Translations under genes and position numbers: made by a program
Part shown: in pieces, positions 59,203-64,000 of the stretch
How positions within the stretch are numbered: the first letter of the stretch is position 1
Layout of the letters: every line of letters begins with the position of its first letter
Assembly (NCBI GenBank): GCA_038211615.1
Contig: JBBQVL010000003.1
Location: forward strand, 48,810 to 112,809
DNA length: 64,000 nt
Direction: 5' to 3'
Source: DASWJZ01 sp038211615
GTDB taxonomy: Bacteria > Pseudomonadota > Alphaproteobacteria > Rhizobiales > Afifellaceae
The notes under the pieces: generated by a model
Told to the model about the DNA's origin: nothing
What the model saw: the letters and a program-made list of their open reading frames with translations, nothing else
Databases searched by the model: none

Positions 59203-60392
59203 CGGAGCGGCCTCCCTCCGCCGCCGACCTGCTCGTCGAGCTGGTGCGCGCTCCCACCGTGACGCCCGCGGCCGCCCCCGCCCTTGACGTGCTGCAGCGG
59301 CATCTCGCGCCGGCCGGGTTCTCCGTCGAACGGCCGGTCTTCTCCGATCCAGGCAGCGAGCCGGTGGAGAATCTCTTCGCCGCGATCGGCGCGGGCGCGC
59401 GGCACCTGACGCTTGCCGGCCATGTCGACGTCGTTCCGCCCGGCGCGGAAGCGAGCTGGAAGCATCCGCCCTTCGCGGCGGAGATCGTCGACGGCGTGCT
59501 CTACGGGCGCGGCGCGGTGGACATGAAGGGCGGGCTCGCGGCGATGCTCGCCGCGGCGCTCCGCTTCGTCGCGAAGAACGGCGGCAATTTCGGCGGCCGG
59601 CTCTCGTTCCTCGTGACTGGTGACGAGGAGGGCGCGGCCGTCAACGGCACCGTGAAGCTGCTCGAATGGGCCGAAGGCCGCGGCGAACGCCTTACCGGTG
59701 CGCTCGTCGGCGAGCCGACCAGCGCGCGCGAACTCGGCGACCAGATCAAGATCGGCCGGCGCGGCAGCTTCTCCGCGACGCTCGTCGTGGAGGGAACGCA
59801 GGGCCACGCCGCCTATCCCGAACTCGCCGACAATCCGGTGCGCGGCCTGACCGCGCTGCTCCACGCACTGCAATCGCCGCCGCTCGACGCCGGCTCCGAG
59901 CACTTCGGACCATCGTCGCTCGAAGTCGTCAGCGTCGATGTCGGCAACCCGGCGTGGAACGTCATCCCGGCGAAGGCCACGGCGCGCTTCAACAGCCGCT
60001 ACAACGACCTCTGGACGCGCGCGAGCCTTGCGGCGGAGATCGAAAGGCGCTTCGCATCGGTGTCCGGCGAGCCGGCGCTCGGCGCGAAGACCCCGATCCG
60101 CTGGCGGCTCGTTCCGGAGCCCGCGTCGTCGGACGTGTTCCTGACGCGCGATGCGGCGCTGATCGCACTCGTCTCCGGCGCGATCGAAAAGCAGACCGGC
60201 CGCCGCCCGGCGCTCTCCACGAGCGGGGGGACATCCGACGCGCGCTTCATCAAGAGCTATTGCCCGGTGGTGGAATTCGGCCCGGTCGGGAGTTCCATGC
60301 ACCAGATCGACGAGCACGTTCCGCTCGCCGAGATCGAGCGCACCGCCGCGATCTACGAGGAGATTCTCGCGGCCTATTTTTCCGGCCGATGA
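59199..60392 (+). CDS. dapE: succinyl-diaminopimelate desuccinylase
   Basis: The 397-residue product removes the succinyl group from N-succinyl-LL-DAP. The two-zinc site is seen in LAGHVDVVPPG, GRGAVDMKGGLAAML and TGDEEGAAVNG, with HQIDEHVP near the C-terminus. It is coupled by ATGA to the DUF805 gene before it and to the membrane protein gene after it. Confidence 0.96.
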   Translation: MTERPPSAADLLVELVRAPTVTPAAAPALDVLQRHLAPAGFSVERPVFSDPGSEPVENLFAAIGAGARHLTLAGHVDVVPPGAEASWKHPPFAAEIVDGVLYGRGAVDMKGGLAAMLAAALRFVAKNGGNFGGRLSFLVTGDEEGAAVNGTVKLLEWAEGRGERLTGALVGEPTSARELGDQIKIGRRGSFSATLVVEGTQGHAAYPELADNPVRGLTALLHALQSPPLDAGSEHFGPSSLEVVSVDVGNPAWNVIPAKATARFNSRYNDLWTRASLAAEIERRFASVSGEPALGAKTPIRWRLVPEPASSDVFLTRDAALIALVSGAIEKQTGRRPALSTSGGTSDARFIKSYCPVVEFGPVGSSMHQIDEHVPLAEIERTAAIYEEILAAYFSGR

Positions 60393-60967
60393 ACGGCCTC
60401 GCCTACCTTCGCGACAATCTCCACGGCGCCTGGCAGGTCATGTTCGGCCGGCCGGAGGGACTCAACCGCCTGGATGTTTCGCTCGAAGGGTTCTGGCGCT
60501 CGTTCGGCGTCATTCTGTCTATCGTTCCCTTCATCGCCCTCTCGGTTCTCAGCGAACACCTCTACAGTCGAAATTTTGGTCTCTCCGAGCGGCTGACGGG
60601 CGGATCGCTTGTCGTCTACGGGATGGCGCTGCTCGCGGACTGGTTCGCCTTCCCGCTGGTCTTCGCATTCCTCGCGCGGCCTCTCGGTCTCAGCGCGCGC
60701 TATGTGCCTTTCGTCGTGGCGCGCAACTGGGCCGCGCTCATCCTTGCCGTTCTCCCCGCCGCGGCTGACGCGCTGCACCTCCTCGGAATATTGCCCTCGG
60801 TCGCATTGCCGGTCGCGTCGCTCGCCGCGATCGCCGTCGCGGTGGGCTTTTCCTATGTGATCGCGCGGACCGCCCTCGGCGTATCGGTGATGATGGCCAT
60901 CCCGATCGTGATTCTCGATTTCCTGATGAGCTTTTTCGTCTGGTCTGTGTTCGATCGCTTCTTGTAG
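60389..60967 (+). CDS. unrecognised polytopic membrane protein
   Basis: ATG 60389 overlaps the dapE stop (ATGA). The 192-residue product starts MNGLAYLRDNLHGAWQVMFG and has about five hydrophobic helices (SFGVILSIVPFIALSVLSE; LVVYGMALLADWFAFPLVFAFLA and later ones). I do not know its function. It is convergent with truA, 5 bases apart. The open frame runs far upstream inside dapE, but only this part is real. Confidence 0.85.
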   Translation: MNGLAYLRDNLHGAWQVMFGRPEGLNRLDVSLEGFWRSFGVILSIVPFIALSVLSEHLYSRNFGLSERLTGGSLVVYGMALLADWFAFPLVFAFLARPLGLSARYVPFVVARNWAALILAVLPAAADALHLLGILPSVALPVASLAAIAVAVGFSYVIARTALGVSVMMAIPIVILDFLMSFFVWSVFDRFL

Positions 60968-60972
60968 TCCGG

Positions 60973-61734
60973 CTAGAAGCTGCGCGGCGGCGCTTCCGGA
61001 TAGTCCACCTGCATCAGATACAGTCCTTCGGCGGGGGCGACCGGCCCCGAGGCCTTGCGGTCGCGCGCCGCGAGTGCCGCCTCGATGTCGGCGGCGGTCC
61101 ATTTTCCCTCGCCGACGAGCTTCAGCGAGCCGACCAGCGAGCGCACCTGGTTGTGCAGGAAGGAGCGGGCGTTCGCCTCGACCAGAAGCTCGTCGCCGCG
61201 CTCCGCCACGCTCAGCACGTCGAGCGTCCTGACCGGACTCTTCGCCTGGCATTCGGTGGAGCGGAAGGTGGTGAAGTCGTGCTGGCCGACGAGCTTCTGC
61301 GCCGCCTCGTGCATGGCGTCGGCGTCGAGCGGCCGGCTGACATGCCAGACGCGGCCGCGGTCGATGACCGGCGGGGCGCGGCGGGTGAGGATGCGGTAGC
61401 GATAGTGCCGGCGCACCGCCGAGTAGCGGGCGTCGAAACCCGCCGCGACGGCCTCGGCCCTCAGGATCGCGACAGGCTCCGGTCTGAGATGCGCGTTCAG
61501 CCCGTCGCGCAACGTATCGGAGCTCCATGCGCGGGCGAGATCGAAATGCGCCACCTGGCCGAGCGCATGCACGCCGGCATCGGTGCGGCCCGCGCCGCGG
61601 ATCGTCGGCTCTTCGTTCGTCAGCCGGGCGAGCGCCTCCTCGATGGCCTGCTGCGCCGAGCGCCCGTTCGTCTGCCGCTGCCAGCCGACGAAGGGGCCGC
61701 CGTCATATTCAATCGTCAGCTTGTAGCGGGGCAT
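60973..61734 (-). CDS. truA: tRNA pseudouridine(38-40) synthase
   Basis: The 253-residue product makes pseudouridine at positions 38-40 of tRNA anticodon arms. The catalytic Asp is in RGAGRTDAGVHALGQ, the start KLTIEYDGGPFVGWQRQ is typical, and TFRSTECQAKSP is also conserved. The gene begins inside the last 26 bases of the acetyltransferase gene. Confidence 0.96.
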   Translation of the reverse strand: MPRYKLTIEYDGGPFVGWQRQTNGRSAQQAIEEALARLTNEEPTIRGAGRTDAGVHALGQVAHFDLARAWSSDTLRDGLNAHLRPEPVAILRAEAVAAGFDARYSAVRRHYRYRILTRRAPPVIDRGRVWHVSRPLDADAMHEAAQKLVGQHDFTTFRSTECQAKSPVRTLDVLSVAERGDELLVEANARSFLHNQVRSLVGSLKLVGEGKWTAADIEAALAARDRKASGPVAPAEGLYLMQVDYPEAPPRSF

Positions 61735-62296
61735 TTTCCGTGAGCGCTGCGAAGGCGGGAGGGTAGACGAGCCGCCCCTCGGACGGCGCCGCTCCGAAGG
61801 AGAGCGCCATCAGGTAGGGCGACTGATACTCGCTGGCAAAATTCGCGACGCGGCGGTTGCCGTAACCGAAGCGCCCGTAGAAATGCGTTTCGCCGAGTAC
61901 CACGGAAAGGGTCTCGCCGATCGCCGCGAGGCAGGCATGTCCCTCCTGCACGAGCCGCGTCGCGATCCCCTGCTGCTGGTACTCGGGGTAGACCGCGAGC
62001 GGCGCCAGCGCCACGGCGCGGAACGTCTCTTCCTCCCCTTCGACCATGAGGCGCGAGAAGGCGACGTAGCCGACCACCACGCCGACATCCTCCGCCACGA
62101 GCGACAGCACGATGTCGCCGTCGCTCCTGAGCCGGTCCACCAGCAGCGCCTCCCCCTGACCTGGAAACGAAGCCTCCAGCAGGTCGCGGATCTGCGGCGC
62201 GTCGCGCGGCTCCTCGAGGCGCATCACCACCAGCTCGGCGCGCGGCTCGGGCGTGGCGGAGAACAGCTTCTCGGAGGGTTGTTTGATCCAGGTCAA
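61709..62296 (-). CDS. GNAT family N-acetyltransferase
   Basis: The 195-residue product is a GNAT acetyltransferase of the YhbS-like group: AVYPEYQQQGIATRLVQEGH (acetyl-CoA loop QQQGIA) and VVLGETHFYGRFGYGN. The start seems to be TTG 62296, with GGAG at a good distance; ATG 62224 is the alternative. Its 3' end overlaps truA by 26 bases, and it separates truA from fmt, which are direct neighbours in many relatives. Confidence 0.85.
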   Translation of the reverse strand: MTWIKQPSEKLFSATPEPRAELVVMRLEEPRDAPQIRDLLEASFPGQGEALLVDRLRSDGDIVLSLVAEDVGVVVGYVAFSRLMVEGEEETFRAVALAPLAVYPEYQQQGIATRLVQEGHACLAAIGETLSVVLGETHFYGRFGYGNRRVANFASEYQSPYLMALSFGAAPSEGRLVYPPAFAALTENAPLQADD

Positions 62297-62365
62297 ATCG
62301 GCGCTCCAGACACCGGGCCATATGGTGTCCGCAAAACTGCTGCAACGGTCAACAGGACATCGAAG

Positions 62366-62839
62366 GTGGATCTGGCGTCACGCAAGATGATCTTGAAGCT
62401 GCTCGGCTCGCATCGGCTGATGACGGTCGCGACCAACCGGCCCGATGGCTGGCCGCAGGCAACGACGGTCGGCTACGTCAACGACGGGCTGATCGTCTAT
62501 TTCCTGTGCGCCGCCGACAGCCAGAAGGCCACGAATATCGCGCGCGACAACCGGATTTCGCTCACCATCGATTCCGATACGAACGATCCGATGGCGATAA
62601 CCGGCCTCTCGATGGCGGCGCGCGCCCTGGTGGTGAGCGATCCGGCGGAGATCGCGAATGTGCTTGCCCTCCTCGTGGAGCGCTATCCCGAATACAAGGC
62701 GATGCCCGCGCCCGAATTGAGCCGGATGAAGGTGATGTGCGTCGTGCCGGAGGTAATCTCGGTCCTCGATTACTCGAAGGGCTTTGGGCATTCCGATCTG
62801 GTGAAAATCAACGAAGCCGACCTGCGCGCCGCCGCCTGA
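62366..62839 (+). CDS. pyridoxamine 5'-phosphate oxidase family protein
   Basis: The 157-residue product has a split-barrel flavin-binding fold: LLGSHRLMTVATNRPDGWPQATTVGY, then SQKATNIARDNRISLTID. Such proteins bind FMN or F420 and reduce varied substrates; the activity is unknown. GTG 62366 follows AGGACATCG; ATG 62387 is possible. It is inserted on the opposite strand between the acetyltransferase gene and fmt, and is convergent with fmt, 6 bases apart. Confidence 0.88.
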   Translation: MDLASRKMILKLLGSHRLMTVATNRPDGWPQATTVGYVNDGLIVYFLCAADSQKATNIARDNRISLTIDSDTNDPMAITGLSMAARALVVSDPAEIANVLALLVERYPEYKAMPAPELSRMKVMCVVPEVISVLDYSKGFGHSDLVKINEADLRAAA

Positions 62840-62845
62840 CTCGAG

Positions 62846-63781
62846 CTAATCGAGCACGGCGCCTTCGACGAGGCGCGCGCCGCGCAGGAACTCGGCCGCA
62901 AGGGCGGGCTTCTTGCCGGCGCGCTGCAGTTCTGTCAGCTCCAGCGCATCCGCGCCGCAAGCGATGACAAGCGGGTCGGTGCCGAGGATCGTACCGGGCC
63001 GCCCCGCGCCCTCCGCACGCCGCGCGCGGAGGATCTTGACGCGCTCCGTGGCGGTGCCGCGCGGAACCTCGCACCACGCGCCGGGAAAAGGCGACAGCCC
63101 GCGAACCTGATTGCGGAGCGTTTCGGCAGGAAAGTTCCAGTCGAGCCGCGTCTCGCCCTTCCCGATCTTTGCCGCATAGGTGATCCCGGCCTCGGGCTGC
63201 GGCGAGCAGTGCAGCGTCCCTTCCTCCACATGGCGGAGCGCGCGAACCATCAGCGCCGCGCCGGATTGCGCCAGCCGCGCGCGCAGTTCGCCCGCCGTCT
63301 CGTCCGCGCCGATCGCCACGCTCTCGGAAAGGCAGACCGGGCCGGTGTCGAGCCCGGCCTCCATCCGCATCGCCATGATCGCCGTCGCCGTGTCGCCGGC
63401 CATGACGGCGCGCTCGATCGGCGCTGCGCCGCGCCAGCGCGGGAGCGCCGAGGCGTGCAGGTTGAGGCAGCCGTGCCGCGGCGCGTCGAGTATCGCTTGC
63501 GGCAGGATCAGACCGTAGGCGACGACGACCGCGATGTCGGCGGCGTGCGCCGCGAACAGCGTCTCGGCCGCCGGGATCTTGAGCGTCCGCGGCATGACGA
63601 TGGTGATGGCGTGCGCGCGCGCCGCCTCATGCACCGGCGAAGGCTGCTCGGCCATGCCCCGTCCGCCCGGCTGCGGCTGCCGGGTATAGACGGCGACGAC
63701 TTCGTGTCCGGCTTCGATGATCTTCGTCAGCGTCGGCACGGCGAAATCCGGCGTGCCCATGAAGACGACGCGGAGCGCCAT
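62846..63781 (-). CDS. fmt: methionyl-tRNA formyltransferase
   Basis: Fmt formylates initiator Met-tRNA. The 311-residue product has MGTPDFAVPTLTKIIEAGHEV, the active-site stretch LNLHASALPRWRGAAPIERA with the conserved Asn, His and Asp region, and the C-terminal OB-like domain (LSPFPGAWCE). It is 3 bases downstream of def, with which it is usually co-transcribed. Confidence 0.97.
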   Translation of the reverse strand: MALRVVFMGTPDFAVPTLTKIIEAGHEVVAVYTRQPQPGGRGMAEQPSPVHEAARAHAITIVMPRTLKIPAAETLFAAHAADIAVVVAYGLILPQAILDAPRHGCLNLHASALPRWRGAAPIERAVMAGDTATAIMAMRMEAGLDTGPVCLSESVAIGADETAGELRARLAQSGAALMVRALRHVEEGTLHCSPQPEAGITYAAKIGKGETRLDWNFPAETLRNQVRGLSPFPGAWCEVPRGTATERVKILRARRAEGAGRPGTILGTDPLVIACGADALELTELQRAGKKPALAAEFLRGARLVEGAVLD

Positions 63782-63784
63782 CCT

Positions 63785-64000
63785 TTAGATCCGGTGCTGG
63801 CGCTGGCGTTCCTTCTCGCGCGCCGCCTTGGTGAACTTCTTCACGACCAGATCGCGCTTCAGCTTGGAGAGATAGTCGATGAAGAGAACGCCGTTCAGAT
63901 GGTCGACCTCGTGCTGGACGCAGGTGGCGAGCAGTCCCTCCACCTCGCGCTCCTGCTGCTTCCCGTCATAGTCGAGGTAGCGCACCCGGACCTTCGCCGG
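63785..64000 (-). CDS. def: peptide deformylase, C-terminal part (cut by window end)
   Basis: The last 71 codons of def are in the window. The motif HEVDHLNGVLFIDYLS (HExxH with two zinc or iron His ligands) identifies it. Def removes the formyl group that Fmt adds. The N-terminal part, with the GxGLAAPQ and EGCLS motifs, lies beyond the edge. An internal ATG at 63985 is not the real start. Confidence 0.95.
   Translation of the reverse strand, partial: PAKVRVRYLDYDGKQQEREVEGLLATCVQHEVDHLNGVLFIDYLSKLKRDLVVKKFTKAAREKERQRQHRI

Overview
This is a GC-rich stretch of chromosome from an alphaproteobacterium, most likely of the order Hyphomicrobiales (Rhizobiales). The case rests on gene order (kdsB-pheA-nudC-HIT-dapD-dapE-truA-fmt-def at the right end, dapB and gpmA at the left end), a complete alphaproteobacterial Tad/Cpa pilus locus with TTAA-N7-TTAA(C) CtrA-type boxes, an Irr-type operator in front of a membrane-bound ferritin gene, and a GGAAC-N17-GTT promoter of the EcfG general stress response type. 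No tRNA, rRNA or CRISPR array was seen. Genus and species cannot be set from the sequence alone.

Layout. 1-6.1 kb: dapB, an EVE-domain gene, gpmA, the ferritin-like/VIT1 iron exporter mbfA, and a coupled DNA-repair pair (radical SAM protein plus a DUF4130-UdgX fusion). 6.4-16.9 kb: an accessory-looking stretch with an orphan secreted protein, lepA, acetyltransferases, a VOC protein and its broken 3' copy on either side of a class III adenylate cyclase/TPR gene, REP-like repeats, a sugar isomerase/SDR pair, a TPR gene fragment and a class 3 lipase. 16.9-25.3 kb: an HpnP-like B12 radical SAM protein with a small membrane protein, a DUF1328 stress gene, 1-Cys peroxiredoxin, a retropepsin-like protease, divergent pgm and pmm genes, and a PhnD-like binding protein.

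25.3-37.4 kb: the Tad pilus locus. A minus-strand arm holds two TadE-like pseudopilins and a pilus-assembly N-terminal domain protein. A plus-strand arm holds the flp pilin and cpaABCDEF-tadBC. A convergent tadD-like lipoprotein follows a two-way terminator. Candidate CtrA boxes lie in front of each arm. 37.5-41.1 kb: a leucyl aminopeptidase, a MarR regulator, an NlpC/P60 protein that appears to start at CTG, and an FkbM methyltransferase. 41.1-50 kb: a peptide ABC transporter operon of the yejA1-A2-B-E-F type with an unrecognised 73-residue gene between yejE and yejF, ending in ghrA.

50.1-64 kb: a cytochrome c with two haem domains, kdsB and pheA, then a distinctly AT-richer insert (about 53.1-56.5 kb), then nudC, HIT, dapD, dapE, truA, fmt and def (cut by the window end). 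The insert carries a three-gene unit: a membrane-anchored Nudix protein, phosphoenolpyruvate mutase and phosphonopyruvate decarboxylase. The last two are the committed steps of phosphonate (C-P bond) biosynthesis. This insert, which interrupts a conserved housekeeping block exactly at the pheA stop codon, is the most interesting part of the window.
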